Below are positions 56,647-64,000 of a DNA stretch of 64,000 nucleotides, in pieces. Location of the stretch: positions 97,862 through 161,861 of the forward strand of contig NZ_JAGPXT010000012.1 in assembly GCF_018070465.1 (NCBI RefSeq), written 5' to 3'. The notes under the pieces were generated by a model. The model saw only the letters and a list, made by a program, of their open reading frames with translations. It ran no database searches and was not told the DNA's origin. This DNA is from Micromonospora sp. C95. Lineage in GTDB: Bacteria > Actinomycetota > Actinomycetes > Mycobacteriales > Micromonosporaceae. The position numbers and the translations under genes were made by a program. Position 1 is the first letter of the stretch, and every line of letters starts with the position of its first letter.

Positions 56647-59031
56647 TCAGTCCTGCCGATCCGGCACGAACTCACGGAAAATCATCTCGAAGTTCGCCGA
56701 CTGCTCGTCCCAGTCGCGGTTCGGCACCTCCCAGCGCAGGGCGAAGCCCCGGTTGCTGGCGGTGACGAAGCCACGGTTACGGACTCGAATCTTGACCCCG
56801 TCGCGGGTCTCGTACCAGTCCCAGTCGGCGCAGGTCCGCCACTTGCAGTCGATCGACGAAATGTCGATGTACTCGTAGTTCTGCACGCCCGGCACGTTCT
56901 TCCGGCCCGGTTCGAGTTGCCGCCAGGTGGCGGCCGCGTCCCGCTGCGGCTCGTCGGTCCGGTCGATGGTCAACTCGCTGACGCCGTCCGGATCCCGGTA
57001 CTTGACCCAGGTGCCGCCGGCGCTGCGTCGCCAGCCGTCGGGTATCGGCACCTTGAAGCCCACCGCGTCGGTCCGCAGCGTCCACCCCTCCGGCAGGCCC
57101 CCGGCCGATTCGGAGGCGCTGGGCGAGACCGACGGGCTGGGCGACGCTGACGGGCTGGCCGGCTGGTCGCTCGGCGGTGGGGCGGCCGGTTCTGATCTGG
57201 TCGGAGCCGGCGCGCTGCTGGTGCCGTTCGCGGGCGGAGTCCCGCCGTCCTCGTCGCCGCCGTTGAGCAGCGGCACCGCCACCACCACGCCGAGCAGCAG
57301 CAGCGCCACCACGGCACCGACAAGCACCGCCCGCCGGGTCCGCTCCGAACGGAACTGCCCGGCCTTGAAGACGTTGCCACGTGTCGGGGCCGGGCTGACC
57401 GGTGCCGCCGGCATGACCGAGGTCGGCTGCCGCGTACTCCGCGTGCCGTCCTCCGGCCGGTCCGTCCCGGCCTCCGTCGTGCTCGACCCGCCTGCGGCCG
57501 AGTCTCCCGCCGCCTCCGTCTGAGTCGCACCCTGATCTGCCGGCGCCGCCTGACCCGTCGGCGCGGCCGCCTCCGGCTGGGCGCCGTCGCCCGTCGCGCC
57601 CGGTGCCGGCTCGGTGCCGCCATGCGCCGCGTCCGTCGGATCCGGGCCGCCCCGGTCGCCGGTGGCGGCACCCGAACCAGCCTCCTCGTCGGGCGGCGTG
57701 GCAGGCCCGGCACCGATGCCCTCGCCCGGCGATCCGGCTGCTGCGGCGGCGGTCGAGGCGGTGCCAGCGGCGGCGGCCAGCGCGGTGTCGCCGTCGCCCG
57801 GTGGGTCGGTCCGGGACCGTCCGCTCTCCTGGTCGTCCGCCCGTCCAGCCTGCGACGGGTCGGTCGGGATGACTTTCGCCGTCGGGTCGACATCGGCGCT
57901 GCCGCCCGTGCCGGGGACCTTGGTTGTCGGAGCGGCATCCCCACCGCCGGCCGGGCCAGCGACCTTGGTCGTCGGGTCGACGTCCGAGCCGGGCTGGGTG
58001 TCGGTCGAATGGTCGGCTGCGGTGCCGGCTGCCGCCGCGCCACCGGCCAGCAGCCCGGAGGTGGGTGGCGTACGGGGTGCGGGCGGGGTGACCGGGGTGG
58101 ACGGCCGCTCGCCGGAAGGGCGTGGCGCCGGCACCAGCGGTGGGCGCGGCTCACGCGGACCGTTCGGCCCGGGTCGGCGTACGCCGTCGAGCAGTGAGAT
58201 GCCCCGGGCCCGGCGGCCACCGGCCCGGCGCAGCATGCGCTCGGCCGACTCCGCGGTGATCCGCTCCTGTGGGTCCTTGCGCAGCAGCCCGGCGAGCACC
58301 TGCTTGAGCGGCCCGGCGTTGCGGGCCGGCGGTACCGGTTCGGTGGCCAGCGCGGCCAGGGTGCTGATCGCCGAGGGGCGCGCGAAGGGGGACTTGCCCT
58401 CCACGGCGGCGTAGAGGGTGGCACCGAGCGACCACAGGTCGGCCTCCGGGCCGAAGGTGCCGTCGCGGGCGCGCTCCGGCGCGATGTACGCGGGCGAGCC
58501 GAGCACCATGCCGGTACGGGTGACGTTCGGGTCGCCGGGAATCGTGGCCAGCCCGAAGTCGGTGAGCACCACCCGGCCGTCGGTGCCGAGCAACACGTTG
58601 CCGGGCTTGACGTCGCGGTGCATGATGCCGGCCTTGTGCGCGGCCTTGAGCGCGTTCAGCACGCCCAGACCGATCTCCACGGCACGCGCGGGCGGCACCG
58701 GACCGTCCTCGGCGATGGTGTCCTGCAACGACCTGGACGCCACGTACTCCATGACGATCCACGGGTCACCGTCGGTGCGGAGAACGTCGAAGATGCGTAC
58801 CACGTTGATGTTGTTGAGCCGGGCGATGGCCCGTGCCTCGCGCAGCGACCGCTCGCGCATCTCGCGACGCTCGTCGCTGGTCAGGCCCGGCGGCGGAACC
58901 AGCTCCTTGATCGCGACGTCGCGGTGCAGCACCTCGTCGCGCGCCTTCCATACCCGACCCATGCCGCCCTGACCGAGCGGCGAGAGCAGCCGGTACCGGT
59001 CGGCGACGAGTTGGGGGGACGCTTCTGACAT
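56647..59031 (-). CDS. Transmembrane Ser/Thr protein kinase
   Basis: A 794-residue PknB-type kinase. The kinase domain is residues about 10-270, with glycine loop GQGGMGRV, ATP lysine K42 (VAIKEL), catalytic HRDVKPGN (D140) and DFGLA. A long Pro/Ala/Asp-rich linker with repeated DPTTKV motifs follows (about 275-560), then one membrane helix (near 575-595) and an external C-terminal domain with a WKTCADWDWYE segment but no PASTA repeats. The ATG is set by TACCGT 7 nt upstream. It diverges from accE. Confidence 0.93.
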   Translation of the reverse strand: MSEASPQLVADRYRLLSPLGQGGMGRVWKARDEVLHRDVAIKELVPPPGLTSDERREMRERSLREARAIARLNNINVVRIFDVLRTDGDPWIVMEYVASRSLQDTIAEDGPVPPARAVEIGLGVLNALKAAHKAGIMHRDVKPGNVLLGTDGRVVLTDFGLATIPGDPNVTRTGMVLGSPAYIAPERARDGTFGPEADLWSLGATLYAAVEGKSPFARPSAISTLAALATEPVPPARNAGPLKQVLAGLLRKDPQERITAESAERMLRRAGGRRARGISLLDGVRRPGPNGPREPRPPLVPAPRPSGERPSTPVTPPAPRTPPTSGLLAGGAAAAGTAADHSTDTQPGSDVDPTTKVAGPAGGGDAAPTTKVPGTGGSADVDPTAKVIPTDPSQAGRADDQESGRSRTDPPGDGDTALAAAAGTASTAAAAAGSPGEGIGAGPATPPDEEAGSGAATGDRGGPDPTDAAHGGTEPAPGATGDGAQPEAAAPTGQAAPADQGATQTEAAGDSAAGGSSTTEAGTDRPEDGTRSTRQPTSVMPAAPVSPAPTRGNVFKAGQFRSERTRRAVLVGAVVALLLLGVVVAVPLLNGGDEDGGTPPANGTSSAPAPTRSEPAAPPPSDQPASPSASPSPSVSPSASESAGGLPEGWTLRTDAVGFKVPIPDGWRRSAGGTWVKYRDPDGVSELTIDRTDEPQRDAAATWRQLEPGRKNVPGVQNYEYIDISSIDCKWRTCADWDWYETRDGVKIRVRNRGFVTASNRGFALRWEVPNRDWDEQSANFEMIFREFVPDRQD

Positions 59032-59038
59032 CGCTGAG

Positions 59039-59117
59039 ACGGTACCCGGCAGCGCATACGGTCACACCGCCGGCACGCCACTGTGCGGTGAAGGTCGGCC
59101 TACCCCCTGCGTACCCT
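59039..59117. promoter_or_regulatory. Divergent leaderless promoters of kinase and accE
   Basis: TACCGT (59039-59044, minus strand) lies 7 nt before the kinase ATG, and TACCCT (59112-59117) lies 6 nt before the accE ATG. The starts are 92 bp apart. Confidence 0.6.
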
Positions 59118-59123
59118 GAGGTC

Positions 59124-59336
59124 ATGTCTGTCGACGAGCCACTGTTCCGGGTCGTGCGCGGCGTGCCGACCGCCGAGGAACTGGCCGCGTTGGTGGGCGT
59201 GATCGCCGTACGGTCGCGCCCCACTGCCCGGCCCGCGCCGGCCCCGGCGTCGGTCTGGGCGCGCAGCGGCCGCCCGGCGGGTGCGGCGCTGACGCCCGGT
59301 GCCGGCAACTGGCGCACCTCCGGCCTGCCGCGCTGA
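59124..59336 (+). CDS. accE: Acyl-CoA carboxylase epsilon subunit
   Basis: A 70-residue protein of the AccE type, a small subunit that stabilises actinobacterial acyl-CoA carboxylases. It begins PLFRVVRGVPTAEELAALVG, continues with an Ala/Pro-rich linker and ends in the family's PGAGNWRTSGLPR. The ATG is set by a TACCCT hexamer 6 nt upstream. The usual neighbour accD is at 51192, so the subunit gene has been separated from it. A CCGGCAGC/GCTGCCGG hairpin (59350-59384) follows. Confidence 0.82.
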   Translation: MSVDEPLFRVVRGVPTAEELAALVGVIAVRSRPTARPAPAPASVWARSGRPAGAALTPGAGNWRTSGLPR

Positions 59337-59446
59337 CCCCGTCTGGTTCCCGGCAGCGCTGTCGGGCGCGGCCAGGGCTGCCGGAGGGGGCGTTCACCGT
59401 CTAACCTCACTCAGGGGAGCGAGCCCGTGACAGATTGGGAGGGCCG

Positions 59447-59947
59447 ATGATCCCTGAGGAGGATCGACACGCGTCCTGGCTGGGCGGTTCCGGGGGCGTC
59501 GAGGCCGACATCCGGCAGCTACGAGACTTCGCCGAGCAACTCCGTGCCGAGGTGGAGAGCAGTTACGCACCGCACCTGCGGTACATCGCCGACGACATGC
59601 TCACCACCGTGCCCAACCCGGCCGACGCGTTCATCGAGCTGGTGCACTTCATGCGTACCCACTGGGAAACGCAACAGGCGACGACAAACGCGGTCTGGGG
59701 CGTCAGAGACGCCACCGGCCACCTCGCCGAGGCAGCCAAGCTCGTCGCCGAACAGTACGCCGACACGGACGCCTTCGCCGCTGCCCGCGTCGCCGACGTC
59801 CACCGAGCATTCGAGGAGCGGCACACTGCGCCACCCGTCGGCGAGACGATCGGCCAGCCCGGCCCACCGCCCCTATCGGTCGTGGCCTCGCCACCGCTCG
59901 TCGACCCGACCGGCACCGACAACACCGGCCCGGTGGTGGTGCCATGA
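59447..59947 (+). CDS. WXG100/ESX-associated-like small protein
   Basis: A 166-residue acidic, mostly helical protein. Helices near residues 15-35 and 60-110 (SSYAPHLRYIADDMLTTVPN, WETQQATTNAVWGVRDATGH) recall WXG100-like or EspC-like type VII secretion proteins, and a Pro-rich tail follows. GGGAGGG lies 5 nt before the ATG. It overlaps the next gene by 4 bp (ATGA). The assignment depends on the mycosin two genes downstream; the sequence match is weak. Confidence 0.6.
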   Translation: MIPEEDRHASWLGGSGGVEADIRQLRDFAEQLRAEVESSYAPHLRYIADDMLTTVPNPADAFIELVHFMRTHWETQQATTNAVWGVRDATGHLAEAAKLVAEQYADTDAFAAARVADVHRAFEERHTAPPVGETIGQPGPPPLSVVASPPLVDPTGTDNTGPVVVP

Positions 59948-61284
59948 GGGAACCGGGCATCGGCCGCAGCGGCGGCCTGACCGAGTGGCATCTGATGAAC
60001 GTGGCCGACATGTGGGCCTGCCTCCAGGGCCACCACACCGACAACCACTGGCGTCACGTCGCCGGCTGGCGAAAAATCGCCGAGCTGGCCGGCCAGCATC
60101 TCGGCCGGCTGAGGACCTACCGCGAAAGCCTGGCCCAGGCCTGGCCGCCCGAGACCAACGCAGCCTCCCACGCCTACCTCGCCAAACTCGACGAGCTGAT
60201 CGAGCAGGTGCAACGCACCCACGACACCGCCGCCACAAACCAGACCGCGCTGTCCGCCGCGACCCAGGCCCTCAGCAGCAGCCGAGACAAAATCGAAAAG
60301 ATCCATCAAGAGTACGCCGACAAACTGCAACAGAAGCGATCCTGGGAACAAACCGCCGCAGATCCGAAAGCCGCCGCCGCAAGCCGAGCCATCCAGCCAC
60401 CGGTGACGGACTCCGATCTGGAGCAGTTGAACATCCAGGCCCGCAACGTCATGTACGGCCTCAGCACCGAACTCCACCAAGCCCAAACCCAACTCCGCCA
60501 CCCACCCCCCACAAAACCAACTGTTCTTGATGGGGCACACCCCGACGCCTACAGCGGTATTGCTGCGCCGCTCATCCCACCCGTCGTCGCGTTACCTCCG
60601 TCGCTTCGACGGGCAGCAGTCCGCAAGCACTCCACCACGATGAACCTTGGCCGCAATTCGGCCATCCCAACTACTGGTCCCGTACTCGGCAGGGCTGATC
60701 CCTCTCCAACCACCGCTACGCCCTCCACCCCCTCGCCGAACGCTCCCGCATCGGCATCCAGCGCCAACCCTCCGCTGACACCGGAATTCGTTATCCGACC
60801 GAGTAACAGCCGTCCCGTCCCAGAGGCCAGGAAGATTGGTAAGGAACCAGACCCAATGCCTCACAGAAATCCGCCCAACACTGCCCTGCCAGATGGAATT
60901 ATCGGAGGGGTAAACGGCGGGAGTGTTAGCCACTCCGGAGCCAGCAATACTCAGCTACGCTCGTCCAATCCTTCTGGCGGGGTCATCGGTGGCGGAGCAG
61001 CAGGAACTGCGCCGACTGGAGGCGCAGGATCTCGACCGGCCGGACGAGGAGGCCTCACGGCCAACCAGATCCCCGTAGGCGGCTCGCCGATGCTTGGTCC
61101 GACCAGCGGTAGAGGCATCAGCAGGACGGGATCGCTTCTCAGTCACCCCCGAGACGGGAACGAAACTCGGCGGTGGGATCCGGACAATCCATGGGCGGTG
61201 AATGAAGGGCTATCTCCGATCATTCGCCCACCTGACGAGGAGGGACCGATCGACCCTGGGCCCGCAATCGGCCTTACGCGGTGA
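59944..61284 (+). CDS. Type VII secretion substrate-like protein, Pro/Gly-rich tail
   Basis: A 446-residue protein. An N-terminal helical region (about residues 1-170) has GLTEWHLMNVADMWACLQGH and a central coiled coil (NQTALSAATQALSSSRDKIE). It is followed by a long disordered Pro/Ser/Gly region with IIGGVNGGS and GGVIGGGAAGT repeats. The layout resembles PPE-like or LXG-type secreted substrates, but no signature is certain. It overlaps its neighbours (ATGA and GTGA). GC content falls in its second half. Confidence 0.6.
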   Translation: MREPGIGRSGGLTEWHLMNVADMWACLQGHHTDNHWRHVAGWRKIAELAGQHLGRLRTYRESLAQAWPPETNAASHAYLAKLDELIEQVQRTHDTAATNQTALSAATQALSSSRDKIEKIHQEYADKLQQKRSWEQTAADPKAAAASRAIQPPVTDSDLEQLNIQARNVMYGLSTELHQAQTQLRHPPPTKPTVLDGAHPDAYSGIAAPLIPPVVALPPSLRRAAVRKHSTTMNLGRNSAIPTTGPVLGRADPSPTTATPSTPSPNAPASASSANPPLTPEFVIRPSNSRPVPEARKIGKEPDPMPHRNPPNTALPDGIIGGVNGGSVSHSGASNTQLRSSNPSGGVIGGGAAGTAPTGGAGSRPAGRGGLTANQIPVGGSPMLGPTSGRGISRTGSLLSHPRDGNETRRWDPDNPWAVNEGLSPIIRPPDEEGPIDPGPAIGLTR

Positions 61285-62453
61285 CATCAACTCTGCTAAG
61301 TAAGCGGCTTCCGCTCACCCTCATTCTTGTGTGCTTCCTCCAGCTAGCGTCGTCGACCCCAGCACATGCATTGCCAATACCAGACGACCCTAGTCGGGTA
61401 CGGAAAGATCAATGGCATCTGCCATACCTGAAAATTCAGGAGGTCCATAGAATAAGCCAAGGTGAAGGGGTCACAGTAGCCATAGTAGATACGGGAGTAA
61501 TCCCCCACCCGGATCTTCAAAGGAATCTCCTGCCGGGAACCGACCTACTGACGGGCGACAAGACGAACGGACATCAGGACAACTCCGGCCATGGAACTGG
61601 AATGGCAGGCCTGGTAGCCGCACACGGCCGAAGTGCCAATACCGGCGCCCTGGGAATTGCACCAAAAGCGAAAGTAATCCCTGTCCGCTGCTTAGATGCA
61701 GAACCCAGGGGTGACGTTGATCTCTTAGCCGCAGCCGTCGAATATGCGATCCGGGCAGGCGCCGACGTGATCAGCGTCTCCGCTGGTGGAGGAGCGAGCC
61801 CACGCCTTCTACATGCCCTCGATACAGCACGCTCATCCGACGTTGTCGTAGTCGCAGCAGCAGGTAACCGGCTAAGAAATTCTAGCATTCCATATCCCGC
61901 AGCAGCCAACGGCGTAATTGCGGTAGGCGGAATTGACAGCAAAGGAAGCGTGGCCGATATTTCCTTTACTGGCCCAGGTGTCGACATCGCCGCACCAGCA
62001 GTGGATATTTTTAGCACTAGCCTCCACGACGGCTACAGAAAGGGAACCGGGACTTCTGGGGCGGCGGCGATTGTGGCTGGGGCCGCCGCTTTGGTTCGGG
62101 CTAAGTATCCGTATCTGCCGGCTGATGAGGTGGCGCATCGGCTGACTGCGACTGCGATCGACAAGGGGCCGCCGGGGCGGGACGACCAGTACGGCTACGG
62201 AGTCATCGATCTGGTGGCGGCGCTGACGGCGGACGTACCGCCTAGGGGCTTTGGGTCGGTGCCGGCGGACGCGCCGGACGTAGCTGGCCCTACCACAGCG
62301 GCGGCTGATGGGCCGCCGGCTGGCGAGGGGCGGGCGGCGACTGTTCGCGGCCTGGTCACGCTGGGGGTGCTGGTAGCGGCAGGCGGCGGCTGGGCGGTGT
62401 TGGTCCGTCGTCGACGTCGCTCCAATGATCCGCCGCCGCGGATCAGTCGCTGA
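61281..62453 (+). CDS. Mycosin-type subtilisin of type VII secretion
   Basis: A 390-residue membrane-anchored subtilisin of the mycosin (MycP) type. It has a signal peptide (about 1-30, ending TPAHA) and a catalytic domain with D70 (AIVDTG), H104 (GHGTGMAG) and S259 (GTSGAAA). A Pro/Ala linker, a C-terminal helix (about 355-375) and a basic tail follow. Mycosins process or stabilise type VII systems, yet no core gene (eccB-E) is in the window. The first 750 bp are low in GC and contain two TTA codons (L138, L149); the rest is normal. Confidence 0.88.
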   Translation: MTSTLLSKRLPLTLILVCFLQLASSTPAHALPIPDDPSRVRKDQWHLPYLKIQEVHRISQGEGVTVAIVDTGVIPHPDLQRNLLPGTDLLTGDKTNGHQDNSGHGTGMAGLVAAHGRSANTGALGIAPKAKVIPVRCLDAEPRGDVDLLAAAVEYAIRAGADVISVSAGGGASPRLLHALDTARSSDVVVVAAAGNRLRNSSIPYPAAANGVIAVGGIDSKGSVADISFTGPGVDIAAPAVDIFSTSLHDGYRKGTGTSGAAAIVAGAAALVRAKYPYLPADEVAHRLTATAIDKGPPGRDDQYGYGVIDLVAALTADVPPRGFGSVPADAPDVAGPTTAAADGPPAGEGRAATVRGLVTLGVLVAAGGGWAVLVRRRRRSNDPPPRISR

Positions 62454-62519
62454 CCGTCTCCTTGCTGGACCGGGTGGTGGGCGGCGTGACGTACGCGGGC
62501 AGGCGGTAACGTCGGCGGG

Positions 62520-63176
62520 GTGTCTGATGCCGTGCCGCTTCGCCTCGTGCTCGCGTCGGCGAGCCCAGCCCGCCGCAAGTCTCTCCAGGCTGCCGGCATC
62601 GAGCCGGATGTGCTGGTCAGTGGGGTCGACGAGTCGGTGGTGGTGACCGAGCGGGCGGAAGATCTCTGCCTTGAACTGGCCCGGCTCAAGGCGCAGGCCG
62701 TGCTGGGTCGGCTGCGTCCCACCGACGACGAGCGCACCCTTGTGCTCGGCTGCGACTCGGTGCTCGCCTTCGACGGAGAGATTTTCGGCAAGCCCGACAG
62801 CGAGGCCGACGCTACCCGGCGGTGGGAGCGGATGCGTGGGCGTAGCGGGGTGCTGCACAGCGGCCACTGTCTCGTCGACATCTCGGCCGGGCGGCGCGCC
62901 GAGGCGGTGGCCTCCACCGTGGTGCACTTCGCCGAGGTCAGCGATCACGAGATTGCCACCTATGTCGCTACCGGTGAGCCGCTGGCGGTGGCCGGCGCGT
63001 TCACGATCGACGGGTTGGGCGGGCCGTTCGTGGAGCGGATCGAAGGGGATCCGGGGACCGTTGTCGGGCTTTCCCTGCCGTTGCTGCGGAACCTGCTCGC
63101 CGAGTTGGATCTGCGGATCACCGATCTGTGGACAAAGGTCGCGCCTGGTAACCAGATCGTCGAGCCGCTCGGTTAG
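62520..63176 (+). CDS. maf: Maf-like nucleoside triphosphate pyrophosphatase
   Basis: A 218-residue Maf protein, a house-cleaning pyrophosphatase for non-canonical nucleotides. It starts LRLVLASASPARRKSL, followed by SGVDES, VLGCDSVLAFDG and the GAFTIDGLGGPFVERIEGDP segment. The GTG at 62520 is set by TAACGT 7 nt upstream. In mycobacteria maf lies directly after accE5 in the carboxylase cluster; here the mycosin module separates them. Confidence 0.93.
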   Translation: MSDAVPLRLVLASASPARRKSLQAAGIEPDVLVSGVDESVVVTERAEDLCLELARLKAQAVLGRLRPTDDERTLVLGCDSVLAFDGEIFGKPDSEADATRRWERMRGRSGVLHSGHCLVDISAGRRAEAVASTVVHFAEVSDHEIATYVATGEPLAVAGAFTIDGLGGPFVERIEGDPGTVVGLSLPLLRNLLAELDLRITDLWTKVAPGNQIVEPLG

Positions 63177-63185
63177 GTTCCGAGC

Positions 63186-63839
63186 ATGACGCTGAAGTCG
63201 ATTCCACTCACCGACGACCTGCACCGGTACCTCGTGGCGCACGGCGCCCCGCCGGACGAAGTCGTCAGCGACCTGGCGCGGGAAACGCTGGCGCTGCTTC
63301 CCGAGCACGCGTCGATGCAGGTCGCGCCGGAACAGGCCGCCTTCCTGACGTTTCTGACCCGGCTGCTCGATGCCCGGCAGGCCGTGGAGGTGGGCACGTT
63401 CACTGGGCTGTCGTCGTTGGCGATCGCCCGCGGGCTGGCCGAGGGTGGGCAGTTGACCTGCTTCGACATCTCGGAGGAGTACACGAGCATCGCCCGCCGG
63501 TACTGGACGCGGGCCGGTGTCGAGGACCGGATCGACCTGCGCATCGGGCCGGCCGGCGACACGCTGCGCCAATTGCCGCACGAGCGGTACCTGGACTTCG
63601 CCTTCATCGACGCCGACAAGACCGGCTACCCGGTCTACTGGGCCGAGTTGGTGCCCCGGATGCGGCCCGGTGGTGTGATCGCCGTGGACAACGTGTTGCG
63701 CAACGGTCGGGTGGTGGCGCCGCAGAGCGCCGACGACCGGGCGATCGCGGCCTTCAACGAGGACGTGCTGGCCGACGTGCGGGTGGATGCCGTGATGCTG
63801 CCGATCGCCGACGGGCTGACCCTCGCCCACGTGCACTGA
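63186..63839 (+). CDS. SAM-dependent O-methyltransferase (class I)
   Basis: A 217-residue O-methyltransferase of the caffeoyl-CoA/catechol type. The SAM site AVEVGTFTGLSSLAIA, the FAFIDADKTGYPVYW acid motif and GVIAVDNVL are present, and the length is typical. The substrate is unknown. The ATG lies 6 nt after TAGGTT (63174-63179), itself only 9 bp past the maf stop, so it probably has its own leaderless promoter. Confidence 0.9.
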   Translation: MTLKSIPLTDDLHRYLVAHGAPPDEVVSDLARETLALLPEHASMQVAPEQAAFLTFLTRLLDARQAVEVGTFTGLSSLAIARGLAEGGQLTCFDISEEYTSIARRYWTRAGVEDRIDLRIGPAGDTLRQLPHERYLDFAFIDADKTGYPVYWAELVPRMRPGGVIAVDNVLRNGRVVAPQSADDRAIAAFNEDVLADVRVDAVMLPIADGLTLAHVH

Positions 63840-63869
63840 CACCGACGCCGGACAGCCTCGATCGACTCC

Positions 63870-63923
63870 GGTTGCGGCATGTCGCGGCCTCCCGGCGGCG
63901 GGACACCGCGCCATGCCGCAACC
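63870..63923. repeat. Inverted repeat, TGCGGSATG family copy 2
   Basis: GGTTGCGGCATGTCGCGG (63870-63887) pairs with 63906-63923 with one mismatch. The preceding GACTCC and the arm match the element at 17832-17896. It lies 30 bp past the methyltransferase stop. Nothing further is recognised to the window end. Confidence 0.82.
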
Positions 63924-64000
63924 CGGGCCTCCCGCGCCCGGGCGGCCCGGCGTGGCGCCGCGGGCGGGCGGAGGCCGGTCAGCCGGGCCTGGAGCTCGCG

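Noticed and set aside
59447..62453. Complete ESX/type VII secretion locus
   Set aside because: Only a mycosin and two substrate-like genes are present; no ATPase or membrane-core gene is seen.
61872..63914. 680-residue open frame antisense to mycosin, maf and methyltransferase
   Set aside because: Spans three convincing genes and their spacers on the other strand; no recognisable protein segment.

Overview
The window is chromosomal DNA of a very GC-rich actinobacterium. Gene content and order, the GTG/TTG starts, the many leaderless promoters and the families of short intergenic palindromes point to Micromonosporaceae (Micromonospora or a close relative). This is an inference from gene order and composition; no marker gene was compared. 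Almost everything is chromosomal housekeeping. I see no prophage, insertion sequence, CRISPR array, rRNA, tRNA or natural-product cluster.

Layout. 1-2404: a translationally coupled MoxR/DUF58/DUF4129 operon, cut at the left edge. 2413-17819: uracil-DNA glycosylase, dienelactone hydrolase, then a block in the order known from mycobacteria, read on the minus strand (ppx, NAGS-type GNAT, DUF501, FtsB-like, eno, then lipoprotein, DUF885, mazG, LpqU/SurA-like lipoprotein, mfd), and a cyclase-family protein. 18259-27952: PEP carboxylase, a membrane protein, RmuC, a 1088-residue secreted subtilase and two small membrane/lipoprotein genes. 28030-49427: a second conserved block (ispH, xseA/xseB, two LppX-type lipoproteins, DUF4245, glpX, transporter, rhomboid, lytic transglycosylase, PhoH, otsB, Z-isoprenyl transferase, geranylgeranyl reductase), followed by PEP carboxykinase and two GtrA proteins. 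49472-63839: a PH-domain protein, birA and accD diverging from one promoter, then the acyl-CoA carboxylase epsilon gene accE and maf. Between accD, accE and maf lie two blocks: an ECF sigma / M50 protease / GH25 lysozyme / Ser-Thr kinase block, and a three-gene module ending in a type VII-secretion mycosin. The window ends in an O-methyltransferase.

Functional links. Central carbon metabolism is well represented (eno, ppc, pckG, glpX). BirA biotinylates the carboxylase whose beta (AccD) and epsilon (AccE) subunits are here. ispH, the Z-prenyl transferase and the geranylgeranyl reductase form an isoprenoid theme. Envelope functions include the lytic transglycosylase, GH25 lysozyme, FtsB-like protein, rhomboid, M50 protease and several lipoproteins.

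The most unusual material is non-coding. Several families of palindromes occupy intergenic spaces. One family (three copies, each exactly 61 nt) shows compensatory changes between its arms and supplies the stop codons of both mazG and mfd. One 835-bp spacer (44131-44965) stacks four different repeat structures. A perfect Crp-type site precedes a structured leader in front of the lytic transglycosylase gene. At least 13 genes share a TANNNT hexamer 6-7 nt before the start codon. The mycosin gene is mosaic in base composition and carries two TTA codons.
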